A stretch of 64,000 nucleotides of DNA from Falsiroseomonas frigidaquae (lineage in GTDB: Bacteria; Pseudomonadota; Alphaproteobacteria; Acetobacterales; Acetobacteraceae), in contig NZ_JAAVTX010000006.1 in NCBI RefSeq assembly GCF_012163145.1, positions 186,001 through 250,000 of the forward strand, given 5' to 3'. Every line of letters starts with the position of its first letter. The stretch's first letter is position 1. This document shows positions 28,230-40,199 of the stretch, in pieces. Position numbers and translations under genes: made by a program. A model generated the notes under the pieces. It was not told the origin of the DNA. It did not search any database and saw only the letters and a list, made by a program, of their open reading frames with translations.

Positions 28230-29123
28230 CTACGCCGCCGCCCGGTGAGCCGGCTCCGGCAATCCGAAGCCCGGATGTTCCCGCTTCCAGGCTTCCAGCA
28301 GGTCCCGGTCATCCTCGTCCCAGGGATGGAAGTCGCGGCGATAATAGGCGGTGTAGGCGGTGATCGGCAGGCTGCCGAACAGATTGCGGAGGCTGGGACC
28401 AGAGGGAGGGCCGGCCGCCGCCGCAGCCGGGGCCGCGCGTCGCGGGCGAAGGAACAGCTTCACCCGAACCACTGCGAAGGCCAGCATCAGTCCGATGCCG
28501 CCGGTGACGGTGACGATGACCATGCCGAGCACCCGATGCATCCAGGCCCAGAAGCCGCGGCCGAAGAGGTGTTCATACACGTCGAAGCAGACAGCCTTGT
28601 GCTCGATCTCCTCCGCCGCGTGCCAGAGCCAGAGATGGGCGAAGGCGGGGTCCGTGCCGTCCTTGTACAGCAGCCGCTTGCTCAACAGGCGCGAGGCCAG
28701 GATGGCGGTGAAATGCTCCAGCGCGCAGGTGATGGAAAGCTGGGTCGCGCGCGGCCAGATCGCCTTGGCGATGCCCAGCATGATTCGGGCCACCGTCTCC
28801 AGCTCCGCACCCAGCACATTGGCCTGCCGCAGCGCCGCGTTGGAACGGGCATGTTCGCGGGAGTGGTTGGCCTCCTGGTGGATGAAGCGATCCGCCGCGT
28901 CACGCAACTCGGGGTCGGTGATCCGGTCGCGGTAATGGGCGACGGAACGGCAGAAGAAGGCTTCGCCCAGGGGGAACAGGAAGGAGATGGCGTTCAGCCC
29001 ATCCTCCGAAACCCGCGGCAGGCGGGTCCAGGCCCGTGCGGCCGCTGCGTCATAGGCAAGGCGCACCCGGCGACGGATGATCTCGATCGGGGTCGCGCGG
29101 GGGTTCGTTCCGGATTCGCTCAC
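28230..29123 (-). CDS. Predicted metal-dependent hydrolase (PF10118 family)
   Basis: The 297-residue product matches the PF10118 family of putative metal-dependent hydrolases, with a ferritin-like helical core. Conserved acidic/His motifs are FIHQEANHSREH, CALEHFTA and HAAEEIEHKAVCFD, which would hold a di-metal site. Two hydrophobic stretches (VLGMVIVTVTGGIGLMLAFA) suggest membrane association. Function is not established for the family. The gene is convergent with the methyltransferase, 33 bp away. Confidence 0.75.
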   Translation of the reverse strand: MSESGTNPRATPIEIIRRRVRLAYDAAAARAWTRLPRVSEDGLNAISFLFPLGEAFFCRSVAHYRDRITDPELRDAADRFIHQEANHSREHARSNAALRQANVLGAELETVARIMLGIAKAIWPRATQLSITCALEHFTAILASRLLSKRLLYKDGTDPAFAHLWLWHAAEEIEHKAVCFDVYEHLFGRGFWAWMHRVLGMVIVTVTGGIGLMLAFAVVRVKLFLRPRRAAPAAAAAGPPSGPSLRNLFGSLPITAYTAYYRRDFHPWDEDDRDLLEAWKREHPGFGLPEPAHRAAA

Positions 29124-29258
29124 ACCAGGTGATCTAGGCGTGAGTGTCTATTGCATCAAGGTAAATTGTACCAAAAAACGATATGACGCGTCGCGATGGT
29201 TAACAATTGGATCGAAAATCGGACGCTTCAAGCGCCTTCCGCGGACCTGTGAAGCGGA

Positions 29259-29282
29259 AAGGGCCCGCGCAGGCGGGCCCTT
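29259..29282 (-). terminator. Terminator after ssb
   Basis: AAGGGCCCGC and GCGGGCCCTT form a perfect 10-bp stem with a 4-nt loop, immediately downstream of ssb on the minus strand and followed by a short T run. It is a strong hairpin for Rho-independent termination. Confidence 0.6.
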
Positions 29283-29325
29283 CGATTTTCTCGCATTGAC
29301 GTGGTGGAGGGTCCCTCGGCGGCCC

Positions 29326-29901
29326 TCAGAACGGGATGTCGTCGTCCAGGTCGCTACCGCCCTTCGGCGGAGCACTACGCCCGCCACCGCCGCCGGAACG
29401 GCCGCCGCCGCCGCTATTGTCCCAGCCGCCTCCACCGGATCGCGCCGGAGCCGGGGACCGACCACCACCGCCGCCATAGCTGCTGCCACCGCCACCGCCG
29501 CCGCCGCCATAGCCGCCGGCCGACTCGCCCTCGCCCGGATCGGCGCCGCCGCCGGCGCGGCCGCCGAGCAGCGCGATCTCACCGCGGAACTGGCGCAGTA
29601 CGATTTCGGTCGAGTAGCGATCCGCGCCCGCCTGGTCCTGCCACTTGCGGGTCTCGAGCTGGCCCTCGACATACACCTCGGAGCCCTTCTTCAGGTACTT
29701 CTCGGCAATCTCGCCCAGCTTTTCGTTGAAGATCGCCACCGAGTGCCACTCGGTCCGCTCCTGCTGGTTGCCTTCCCGGTCCTTGAAGCGTTCCGAGGTG
29801 GCGAGGCGCAGATTCACCACCCGGCCGCCATTCTGGAAGTTGCGGACTTCCGGATCCTTGCCCAGACGGCCCACGAGAATAACCTTGTTCACCCCGGCCA
29901 T
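29326..29901 (-). CDS. ssb: Single-stranded DNA-binding protein
   Basis: The 191-residue protein binds single-stranded DNA during replication, repair and recombination. The OB-fold starts [19 protein letters not shown], and the C-terminal acidic tail DLDDDIPF recruits partner proteins. Between them is a long Gly-rich linker with repeated GGGG and GGYGGG runs. The start at 29901 is the conserved one; the open frame begins 5 codons earlier. It is divergent from uvrA, and the intervening LexA-type site may also influence it. Confidence 0.97.
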   Translation of the reverse strand: MAGVNKVILVGRLGKDPEVRNFQNGGRVVNLRLATSERFKDREGNQQERTEWHSVAIFNEKLGEIAEKYLKKGSEVYVEGQLETRKWQDQAGADRYSTEIVLRQFRGEIALLGGRAGGGADPGEGESAGGYGGGGGGGGSSYGGGGGRSPAPARSGGGGWDNSGGGGRSGGGGGRSAPPKGGSDLDDDIPF

Positions 29902-30031
29902 GGCCGCATCCCTCAATCTCGACCGCGGAAGTTAGCCCGACCGTGCCGCGCAGGCCAGTCGCAGCAGCACTGCGCCAGCGGCACCTCGCAAAACCCCTTC
30001 CCGCCCCACCTATATGGTGGCAAAACCCCTA

Positions 30032-30046
30032 GAACACAATGTGAAC
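30032..30046. promoter_or_regulatory. LexA (SOS) box, GAAC-N7-GAAC
   Basis: The 15-bp sequence gaacacaatgtgaac is an exact GAAC-N7-GAAC, the reverse complement of the alphaproteobacterial LexA site GTTC-N7-GTTC. It lies 52 bp before the uvrA start and about 130 bp before ssb, just after a TATATG that could be a -10 box. This argues that uvrA is induced by DNA damage. Confidence 0.75.
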
Positions 30047-30097
30047 GCCGCCCCGCCTCCACGGGCGTGGCGTCCCCTCGAAATCGGTGGACCATCC

Positions 30098-32974
<2,877 letters not shown>

Positions 32975-32984
32975 GCCGGGCCGC

Positions 32985-33803
32985 TCAGCCGCGCAGCAGC
33001 TCCGCCATGGCCACGGCGAGTTGCGCGGCCTCCGGCTTCGGCAGGGCCTGTTGCAGCGCCTCCGGCTCGGCATTGCGCAGCAGCGCCGCGGCCTGGCGCA
33101 GATCCCCTCCCGCCTGGGCGGGGGCCGATGCCCAGGCTGGGGGCATCACCCGCGCCACCGCCTGGGCGATGCGATCCGTCCGCTGCTCCAGGCTGTGCTG
33201 GTCATTGGTGACGAACTGCTTGATGAAGCGCGAGTGCTGGTAGCCGATCAACGCATCGGCTTCGATGTGCAGCGCGGCCAGCAGCGCCGGGTCGTCCCGC
33301 AGGTGCCGCTGCAGCATGCGCTGGTCGTTCTCCACCTCGTTCCACTCCCCCGCCTGCCGCAGCGCGGCATCCGGAATGGCGGCGAAGGCGGCGATCCATC
33401 GCCGCGCCGCCTCCCGCGCCGCCTCCTGCCCCAGATCCCAGAGGAATACGCCTGAATTGACGTCCCACGCCGCCTGCCGCGAGCCGGGCGGGTGGATCAG
33501 CGCATGGCCGGCGTCCTGGTGGCCGGCCAGGTAGCCCGCCAGATCGAAGCGCTGGTCGGCGATGAAGGCATCGGCATCCAGATGCACCACCCAGCCGCGG
33601 TAATCCTCCGCCAGCCGGTCCGCGAGGAAGCCGAGCCGGTTATAGGCGGCCTGCCAGGGGTGGAAGCCGCGGCGGACGCCGATGAACACCTCCATGCGGA
33701 TGCCGCGCCGCAGGCAGAAGGCGCGGTTGGCCGGCAGCGTGGCCATCAGCATCGGGAAGTAGCGGTCCTGGTCCGCGGTCTGGAACAGGATGATCTCGGG
33801 CAT
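32985..33803 (-). CDS. Putative glycosyltransferase-like protein with DxD motif
   Basis: The 272-residue product looks like a GT-A fold transferase: an N-terminal strand PEIILFQTAD, a helix-rich part with AYNRLGFLADRL, and the strand WVVHLDADAFIAD whose DAD would bind metal and sugar nucleotide. NSGVFLWDLG and NDQRML further on fit galactosyl/mannosyl-type transferases. The start at 33803 removes a non-conserved extension. It is convergent with uvrA. The substrate is unknown, and the family assignment is by motif only. Confidence 0.55.
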   Translation of the reverse strand: MPEIILFQTADQDRYFPMLMATLPANRAFCLRRGIRMEVFIGVRRGFHPWQAAYNRLGFLADRLAEDYRGWVVHLDADAFIADQRFDLAGYLAGHQDAGHALIHPPGSRQAAWDVNSGVFLWDLGQEAAREAARRWIAAFAAIPDAALRQAGEWNEVENDQRMLQRHLRDDPALLAALHIEADALIGYQHSRFIKQFVTNDQHSLEQRTDRIAQAVARVMPPAWASAPAQAGGDLRQAAALLRNAEPEALQQALPKPEAAQLAVAMAELLRG

Positions 33804-33874
33804 GGCGTGGTCCTGCAGGGCACCGCACCCTGCCATCCGCCACGTCGCCCGGCCAGCGCCAGGACCGGGAGGCA

Positions 33875-34693
33875 TCAGGCCCGGCCGCGCAGGCCCCGCA
33901 GCATCAGGGCCAGCCTGTCGCCGAGGCCGCGCGGATGCGGCACGGGGCGGCCGGCGGCAATCCGCGCCAGGTCGCGGGATGCCAGCACCACGGGCAGCAC
34001 GGCGGGGAGCGCGGCGCGTGGCAGCGCCTCCGCCCGCGCCTTGGCCAGCGTCGCCGCCCCCTCCTCCGCCAGCGCCCGGCGCAGCGGCTCGGCCCGCGCC
34101 GGTTCCGCGATCACCGCCTCCGCCGTCAGCCCGGCCTCGGCCAGCGCGTCATGCGGCAGCAGGCAGCGGCCCTGGGCGGCATGGGCGGGCACGCTGCGCA
34201 GCACGCCGGCCAGGCCCTGCAGCGCGCCCAGGCGCTGCACCAGGGGCAGCGCGGCATCCGGCGCCTCCAGCAGCCGCGCCGCGGCCAGCGCCATCCCCCC
34301 TGCCCCGGCACGCAGGAAGGCTCCGAAGGCCTCCCGCGTCGGGATGCCCTCCGGCTCCGCCTCCACCTCCCGCGCATCGACCAGCGCCGCCAGCGCGGCG
34401 GCCTCCAGCGCGCCACTGGTGATGGCGGCATGCAGCGGGCCGGCCACCTCATGCCGCCGCGCCGGCCGGCCCTCCGCCGCCTCCGCCACCGCGTCGCGCC
34501 ACCATTGGAGGCGGATCAGGGTGGCGATCTGCGTGCTCGCCGCTTCCCGCGCCCGGGCGAGTTCGTGGTTGAAGGCGATCAGCGCGAAGAACGCCTCCCG
34601 CTTCGCCGGGGGCGCGAAGATCGCCGCCAGGTAGCGGTCCGGGTCATGCTGGCGCGCGAAGGCGCCGAGCGGCGAAAGCGGGGGTTCGGCCAT
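33875..34693 (-). CDS. Squalene/phytoene-synthase family protein without Asp-rich motifs
   Basis: The 272-residue product has the all-helical synthase fold with the family segments FFALIAFNHELARAREA and IRLQWWRDAVAEAA. Both Asp-rich motifs that bind prenyl diphosphate in active synthases are absent: the first reads NHELARARE and the second reads LRSVPAHAAQG. It is therefore more like the NDUFAF6-type members linked to respiratory complex I assembly than a true synthase. The start at 34693 fits the family. It faces the superoxide dismutase gene across a 130-bp divergent gap. Confidence 0.7.
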   Translation of the reverse strand: MAEPPLSPLGAFARQHDPDRYLAAIFAPPAKREAFFALIAFNHELARAREAASTQIATLIRLQWWRDAVAEAAEGRPARRHEVAGPLHAAITSGALEAAALAALVDAREVEAEPEGIPTREAFGAFLRAGAGGMALAAARLLEAPDAALPLVQRLGALQGLAGVLRSVPAHAAQGRCLLPHDALAEAGLTAEAVIAEPARAEPLRRALAEEGAATLAKARAEALPRAALPAVLPVVLASRDLARIAAGRPVPHPRGLGDRLALMLRGLRGRA

Positions 34694-34823
34694 GCCGCCA
34701 GATGACGGTCCGCGGCGCGGCCCGCAAGTGCGGTTGACGCTTCCGGAGGCCACGCCTAGGTCATTCGGCGGTCGCGGGGACCACCCCCGCAAGTTGGCCG
34801 AAGCCCCCAACGGGAGAGACCCC

Positions 34824-35462
34824 ATGCCCTTCACCCTGCCGCCACTGCCCTATTCCACCTCCGCGCTCGCCGCCCAGGGCATGTGCCAGGAGACGCTGGA
34901 ACTCCACCACGGCAAGCACCACAACGCCTACGTCACCGCGCTGAATGGCCTGGTCGAGTCCAAGGGTCTCGCCGGCAAGTCGCTGGAGACGATCGTGGCC
35001 GAGGCCGGCAAGGCCGGCGCCGATGGCCTGCCGGTGCTGAACCAGGCCGGCCAGCATTGGAACCACGCGCTGTTCTGGCAGGTGATGTCGCCCAAGGGCG
35101 GCGGCGACAAGCTGCCGGGCAACCTGGCCTCCAAGATCGACAGCGACCTCGGCGGCCTGCAGGCCTTCAAGGACGCCTTCAAGCAGGCCGGCGTTTCCCA
35201 GTTCGGCAGCGGTTGGGCCTGGCTGATCATCGGCAGCGACGGCAAGCTGAAGGTCACCAAGACCCCGAACGGTGCCAACCCGATCTCGACCGGCGAAGGC
35301 ACGCCGATTCTCGGCTGCGACGTGTGGGAACACGCCTACTACCTGGATTTCCGCAACGTCCGCCCGAACTACCTGGAGAACTTCCTGAACAAGCTGGTGG
35401 ATTGGGAGGTTGTCGGCGGCCTGCTCGACAAGGGTGGCCTGACCACCGGCCAGACCGCCTGA
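34824..35462 (+). CDS. sodB: Superoxide dismutase, Fe type
   Basis: The 212-residue enzyme converts superoxide to peroxide and oxygen. Metal ligands are seen at HHGKHH (first His), GQHWNHALFW (second His) and in DVWEHAYYLDF (Asp and His). The GQHW pattern and overall sequence favour the Fe type over Mn, though cambialism cannot be excluded. There is no signal peptide. The ATG at 34824 has GGGAGAG upstream. A hairpin terminator follows. Confidence 0.92.
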   Translation: MPFTLPPLPYSTSALAAQGMCQETLELHHGKHHNAYVTALNGLVESKGLAGKSLETIVAEAGKAGADGLPVLNQAGQHWNHALFWQVMSPKGGGDKLPGNLASKIDSDLGGLQAFKDAFKQAGVSQFGSGWAWLIIGSDGKLKVTKTPNGANPISTGEGTPILGCDVWEHAYYLDFRNVRPNYLENFLNKLVDWEVVGGLLDKGGLTTGQTA

Positions 35463-35485
35463 TCTTCAGGCCTCCGGACATGACG

Positions 35486-35517
35486 AAGGCGCCGAGGGGA
35501 AACCCCGGCGCCTTTTT
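35486..35517 (+). terminator. Rho-independent terminator after sodB
   Basis: Starting 23 bp after the sodB stop, AAGGCGCCGAGGGG-AAA-CCCCGGCGCC forms a strong GC stem followed by TTTTT. Confidence 0.9.
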
Positions 35518-35542
35518 CATGACCGTCGCGGTTGCGGGCCGG

Positions 35543-35881
35543 TCAGCTCTTGGTGTCGTTCGCCGGCGCCGGCGGCTTCACCACGCTGGCGATCGTGCCG
35601 CGCACCACGGTGACGCGGACATTCGGCGAAAGCTCCACCTCCACCTCGTCGCTATCGTCGCGCACCTTGGTGACGGTGGCGAGCAGCCCGCCGCCGGTGA
35701 TGACCTTGTCGTTGCGCTTCAGCCCGCTGAGCATGCTGCGGTGTTCCTTCATCTTCTTCTGCTGCGGGCGGATCAGCAGGAAGTAGAAGACGGCGAAGAT
35801 CAGGATCAGCGGCAGAAGCTGCATGACGACGGCACCGGTGCCACCGGCGGCATCCTGGGCATAGGCGGGCGAGATGAACAT
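35543..35881 (-). CDS. yajC: Preprotein translocase subunit YajC
   Basis: The 112-residue protein has one N-terminal TM segment (LLPLILIFAVFYFLLIRPQQKKMKEH), the classic YajC pattern, and a cytoplasmic domain with NDKVITGGGLLATVTKV. It assists SecDF in protein export. The start at 35881 gives the normal length. It is convergent with sodB, with the terminator between them. Confidence 0.95.
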   Translation of the reverse strand: MFISPAYAQDAAGGTGAVVMQLLPLILIFAVFYFLLIRPQQKKMKEHRSMLSGLKRNDKVITGGGLLATVTKVRDDSDEVEVELSPNVRVTVVRGTIASVVKPPAPANDTKS

Positions 35882-35991
35882 GGGTGGGGGTCCGGCTTTC
35901 CTGGTGGGATCGGCCCCGGGCTTGCGGGGCATCGGCCCGCAACCTAGCTTCCGCGACCTTTCCGTCAATACATGATGCGGGTGCCCCTACC

Positions 35992-36873
35992 TTGTCCGAG
36001 CCTCACGCCCTGCTGCCCACATCCCTGCAACCGGTCCTGACCCGGATCGCCGAGGCGCTGGAGCGCCTGGCCCCACCGGCCGCCACCCCGCCGGATTTCG
36101 GCGCGGCCGATGCTTTCGTCTGGCACCCGGGCCCGCCCTCCCGCCTCGACCCGGTGCCGAGGGTGGCGGCCGTGGGCATCACGCTGCTGCAGGGGGTGGA
36201 GCGGCAGAAGGCGCTGATCCTGGAGAATACGCTGCGCTTCGCCCGCGGCCTGCCGGCCAACAACGCCATGCTCTGGGGCGCCCGCGGCATGGGCAAGTCC
36301 AGCCTGGTGAAGGCCGCCCACGCCGCGGCCAATGCGGAACTGCCCGGCTCCCTCGCTCTGGTGGAGATCCAGCGCGAGGATGTCCGCACCCTGCCGGACC
36401 TGCTGAATGTGCTGCGCGCCGGCGACCGCCGCTGCCTGGTGTTCTGCGACGATCTGTCCTTCGAGCGGGAGGATGCCGACTACAAGGCGCTGAAATCCGT
36501 GCTCGATGGCGGCATCGAGGGGCGCCCGGCGAATGTGCTGTTCTACGCCACCTCCAACCGCCGCCACCTGATGCCGCGCGACATGATCGAGAATGAGCGC
36601 AGCACCGCCATCAACCCCTCCGAGGCGACGGAGGAGAAGGTCTCCCTGTCCGACCGCTTCGGCCTGTGGATCGGCTTCCACAATTGCGACCAGGACACCT
36701 TCTTCGCGATGGTCGAGGGCTATGCCGGCAGCTTCGGCCTTCCGGTCGGGCCCGAGGATCTGCGCAAGGCGGCGGTGGAATGGAGCGTGACTCGCGGCGC
36801 CCGGTCCGGCCGCGTCGCCTGGCAGTTCGTGCAGGACATGGCCGGCCGGCTGGGCGTGAAGATCGGGGTCTGA
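35992..36873 (+). CDS. DUF815 family AAA+ ATP-binding protein
   Basis: The product of about 293 residues has the DUF815 core: Walker A WGARGMGKSSLVKA, LVEIQREDV, Walker B RCLVFCDDLSF, and the sensor segment NVLFYATSNRRHLMPRD. Its exact function is not established; family members are AAA+ ATPases of the cytoplasm. A TTG start at 35992 is chosen because nearby ATGs are out of frame; the start is uncertain, and the open frame extends to 35884. It is divergent from yajC. Confidence 0.8.
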   Translation: MSEPHALLPTSLQPVLTRIAEALERLAPPAATPPDFGAADAFVWHPGPPSRLDPVPRVAAVGITLLQGVERQKALILENTLRFARGLPANNAMLWGARGMGKSSLVKAAHAAANAELPGSLALVEIQREDVRTLPDLLNVLRAGDRRCLVFCDDLSFEREDADYKALKSVLDGGIEGRPANVLFYATSNRRHLMPRDMIENERSTAINPSEATEEKVSLSDRFGLWIGFHNCDQDTFFAMVEGYAGSFGLPVGPEDLRKAAVEWSVTRGARSGRVAWQFVQDMAGRLGVKIGV

Positions 36874-37056
36874 GACAGGGCTTCGCGGCCAGGATTGCAT
36901 AAAGCCGCGCCCAGGTGACTCGCGGGTGAATTCGCGGACGCAATGGCATGCGCGCCTTGCGAAGCGCGCAGCCGGGGCGGAGCCTGCGCGCGCCACCTGC
37001 GAGGCCGCCATCCCGGCGGAAAGCTGCATGCGGCTTTTCTCCGAGGAACCAGCCCC

Positions 37057-37281
37057 ATGTTCGGCATCCTGCTCTGGCCGCTGACCGCCTTCTGCGACCT
37101 GGTCCGCCGCGGCCCGATGGTGTCGGTCGCCATCGGCATCGCGGTCACCGTGCTCGCCTTCGCGACGCATCACGGCGCCTGGGGTTCCGTGGCGGCGATG
37201 TTCGTCGGCTTCGTGCTGATCTGGCTCAGCGAATCCACCCACCCGCAGCATGCCGAGCAGGGCATCGCCGCGGGCGACTGA
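37057..37281 (+). CDS. Small membrane protein of unknown function
   Basis: The 74-residue product has two hydrophobic segments, VSVAIGIAVTVLAFATHH and AAMFVGFVLIWLS, with short loops and a His/Gln-rich tail. AGGA precedes the ATG at 37057. I do not recognise a family. It sits between the DUF815 gene and serS, which is convergent 16 bp downstream. Confidence 0.6.
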   Translation: MFGILLWPLTAFCDLVRRGPMVSVAIGIAVTVLAFATHHGAWGSVAAMFVGFVLIWLSESTHPQHAEQGIAAGD

Positions 37282-37296
37282 GCCGGCCTACCCGCC

Positions 37297-38568
37297 TCAG
37301 TTGGGGCGGAGGATCTCCGCCCCGCCCATGAAGGGGCGCAGCACCTCGGGGATGGCGATGCTGCCATCCTCGTTCTGGTGCGTCTCCAGCACCGCGATCA
37401 GCGCACGGCCCACCGCCACGCCGCTGCCGTTCAGCGTGTGCAGGAATTCTGTACCCTTGCCACCCGCCGGGCGGAACCGCGCCTCCATCCGCCGCGCCTG
37501 GAAGTCCCGGCAGTTGGAGCAGGAGGAAATCTCCCGCCAGGCCTGCTGGCCGGGTAGCCAGACCTCCAGATCGTAGGTCTTGGCGGCGCCGAAGCCGGTA
37601 TCGCCCGCGGCCAGCACGATCCGCCGCCAGACCAGGCCGAGCGCGGTCAGCACGCGTTCCGCGCAGGCCGTCATCCGCTCATGCTCGGCCTCCGACTCGG
37701 CGGGATGCGTGATCGAGACCAGCTCCACCTTCGGGAACTGGTGCTGGCGCAGCATGCCGCGCGTGTCGCGGCCAGCCGAGCCCGCCTCCGACCTGAAGCA
37801 GGGCGACAGGGCGGCCAGCCGCATGGGCAGCGCAGCTTCCGCCAGGATATCGCCGCGCACGAAATTGGTCAGCGGCACCTCCGCCGTCGGGATCAGCCAG
37901 CGGCCATCCGTGGTGGCGAACAGGTCCTCCTTGAACTTCGGCAACTGCCCGGTGCCGTACATGGTGGCGTCGTTGACCAGCAGCGGCACGCTGGCCTCGG
38001 TGTAGCCATGCTCATCCACATGGAGGTTCAGCATCCACTGGCCCAGCGCCCGCTCCAGCCGGGCGAGCGGCCCGCGCAGCACCGTGAAGCGCGCACCGGC
38101 CAGCTTGGCGGCGGTGGCGAAATCCATGCCGAAGGCCTCGCCCAGCTCGAAATGCTGGCGCGGCGTGAAGGGGTAGTTCCGCGGGCTGCCATGAGTGTGC
38201 AGCACGACGTTGGCGGATTCGTCGGCGCCCTCCGGCACATCCGGCGCCAGCAGGTTGGGCAGGGCGGCCAGCAGCTCGTCCCGCGCCGCCTCATGCACCT
38301 CCGGCGTCGCCGCAGCGGCGGCGTCCATGGCGGCCTTCACCTCGGCCTTCAGCCGCTCCGCCAGCGCCGTGTCGCCGGCCTTCATGGCGGCGCCGATCTG
38401 GCGGGACAGCTCGTTGCGGGTGGTCTGCGCCGCCTGCACCAGGCGCACCGCCTCGATCCGCAGATCATCCAGGCGCAGCGCCTCCGCCGCCATCGGCGGC
38501 AGGGATCGCCGGGCCAGCGCCGCATCGAAGGCCGGGGCGTCGGCGCGAACCAATCTGATGTCGTGCAT
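37297..38568 (-). CDS. serS: Serine-tRNA ligase
   Basis: The 423-residue class II synthetase charges tRNA-Ser. The N-terminal coiled-coil arm (about 30-110) is followed by the catalytic core with motif 2 [20 protein letters not shown] and motif 3 [15 protein letters not shown]. It is the last gene in the tat-serS cluster, and its start lies 93 bp after the tatC stop. Confidence 0.97.
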   Translation of the reverse strand: MHDIRLVRADAPAFDAALARRSLPPMAAEALRLDDLRIEAVRLVQAAQTTRNELSRQIGAAMKAGDTALAERLKAEVKAAMDAAAAATPEVHEAARDELLAALPNLLAPDVPEGADESANVVLHTHGSPRNYPFTPRQHFELGEAFGMDFATAAKLAGARFTVLRGPLARLERALGQWMLNLHVDEHGYTEASVPLLVNDATMYGTGQLPKFKEDLFATTDGRWLIPTAEVPLTNFVRGDILAEAALPMRLAALSPCFRSEAGSAGRDTRGMLRQHQFPKVELVSITHPAESEAEHERMTACAERVLTALGLVWRRIVLAAGDTGFGAAKTYDLEVWLPGQQAWREISSCSNCRDFQARRMEARFRPAGGKGTEFLHTLNGSGVAVGRALIAVLETHQNEDGSIAIPEVLRPFMGGAEILRPN

Positions 38569-38661
38569 GGCAGGGGGACCTGAGCGCGTGGTGTGGCGCT
38601 CAGCGGCTAAGGCAGAGTGGCTGGCCCGTCAATCGAGCCGGCCGAACTCAGGCCTGGCGCT

Positions 38662-39453
38662 TCAGGTCTCGGCCGCGTTCTTCTTCTTCCGCCCCATCCA
38701 GACGGCGGCGAGGATCGAGATCTCGTAGAGCAGGATCATCGGCACCGCGAGGCCGATCTGGCTGATGATGTCCGGCGGCGTGATGATGGCGGCGACCACG
38801 AAAATGCCGACGATGGCATAGCGCCGCCCCTTCCGCAGACCCTCGACCGAGACGATGCCGACGCGGGCCAGCAACGTCAGCAGCACCGGCAGCTGGAAGG
38901 CGATGCCGAAGGCCAGGATCATGTGCATGACCAGCGAGAGATACTCGCTGACCTTCGCCTCCAGCTGGATCGGGACCGTGCTGGCATCGCCCGGCGTCTC
39001 GAAGCTGATGAAGAAGCTCCAGGCCATCGGGAAGATGAAGTAGTAGGCCAGCGCCGCACCCAGCACGAACAGGAACGGTGACACCACCAGGAAGGGGGTG
39101 ACGGCGTTCTTCTCGCTTTTGTAGAGGCCGGGCGCGATGAACAGCCACAGCTGCGTCGCCCACATCGGGAAGCTGAAGAAGGTGGCGCCGAAAAAGGCGA
39201 CCTTCAGGTAGGTGAAGAACGCCTCGTACAGCGCCGTGAAGATCATCCGGCGCTCGCCCATGCCCTGCGCCTGCAGGATGTCCGCCAGCGGGGCGGCCAG
39301 GAAGCCGTAGATCTGGCGGGAGAAATAATAGCAGACGGCGAAGGCGATGATGAAGGCGCCGACCGACCACATGAGCCGCGTGCGCAGCTCCATGAGGTGC
39401 TCGACCAGGGGCATCGGCTTGTCGTTGATTTCGTCAGTCGGATCACGCGGCAC
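38662..39453 (-). CDS. tatC: Twin-arginine translocase subunit TatC
   Basis: The 263-residue protein has six TM segments and the TatC signatures MPLVEHLMELRTRLMWS at the N-terminus and FGIAFQLPVLLTLL later. It binds Tat signal peptides; several leaders in this window are Tat-type. It follows tatB by 18 bp. Confidence 0.96.
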   Translation of the reverse strand: MPRDPTDEINDKPMPLVEHLMELRTRLMWSVGAFIIAFAVCYYFSRQIYGFLAAPLADILQAQGMGERRMIFTALYEAFFTYLKVAFFGATFFSFPMWATQLWLFIAPGLYKSEKNAVTPFLVVSPFLFVLGAALAYYFIFPMAWSFFISFETPGDASTVPIQLEAKVSEYLSLVMHMILAFGIAFQLPVLLTLLARVGIVSVEGLRKGRRYAIVGIFVVAAIITPPDIISQIGLAVPMILLYEISILAAVWMGRKKKNAAET

Positions 39454-39471
39454 GGTGGGGGGATCCGTATG

Positions 39472-40095
39472 TCAGGAGGCGGAGGTGCCGGAAGGCGGCA
39501 CGAATGCGGGCGCCGAGGTCGGGGCCGGCGGCGGGGCGGGCTGGCTGGCCGGCACGGACGCGGGCGGCGGGGTGGCGCCGGGCGGGATGAAGGCGGGCGG
39601 CACGAAGGCGGGCACCGGCGGGCTGGCCGCCGCGCCGGAGGCCGGCGTCGCCTCGCCGGAGGCTGGGGCCGCCTCGCCGGAGGCTGGGGCCGGCGGGCCG
39701 AAGGTGGGCGCTTCGCCGGCAGGCGGCGGTGGCGTCACCTCGGCGCCATGCACCGGCGGCGGCATGTCGGAAGCGGGCGAGAAGGCATCGCGCAGCGGGT
39801 TGCCGATCGGGTCCTCGGTGAAGGTCTTGCGGATGGACCCGTCCTTGTCGATTTCCTTCTCCACGATATCGCGCACGTTGAAGCTGCGGATTTCGTTGAT
39901 CTGGTTGCGCACGTCCTCCAGCTTCGCCTCGCGCACCACCTCATCCACCTGGCCCTGGAATTCCCCGGCCATGCGACGCAGCTTCTGGATGCCCTTGGCG
40001 ATGCCGCGCACGGCATCGGGCAGGTCCTTGGGGCCAATGACGACCACAGCGACCACGGCAATCAGCGCGAGTTCGGTCCAATCGAGACCCAGCAT
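39472..40095 (-). CDS. tatB: Twin-arginine translocase subunit TatB
   Basis: The 207-residue protein has the short N-terminal TM LDWTELALIAVVAVVVIGP followed by an amphipathic helix (KDLPDAVRGIAKGIQKLRR), which marks TatB. The C-terminal half is a Pro/Ala-rich low-complexity region with repeated PASGEA units, encoded by 21-bp DNA repeats. tatA, normally just upstream, is not seen. An ABC ATPase gene occupies that position. Confidence 0.93.
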   Translation of the reverse strand: MLGLDWTELALIAVVAVVVIGPKDLPDAVRGIAKGIQKLRRMAGEFQGQVDEVVREAKLEDVRNQINEIRSFNVRDIVEKEIDKDGSIRKTFTEDPIGNPLRDAFSPASDMPPPVHGAEVTPPPPAGEAPTFGPPAPASGEAAPASGEATPASGAAASPPVPAFVPPAFIPPGATPPPASVPASQPAPPPAPTSAPAFVPPSGTSAS

Positions 40096-40199
40096 GAATC
40101 CTCATCCCCGACGCCATGCGGCATGCCGGCCTGCGGGCCAGACCCGTTAGCAGGATCGCCGCGCCGCGCCAATCCGGCGGCAGCCTCCACCGAGCTTAT

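Noticed and set aside
40096-40199. A tatA gene between tatB and the ABC ATPase
   Set aside because: The 104-bp gap is too short, and no TatA-like TM and amphipathic helix is found there in any frame.
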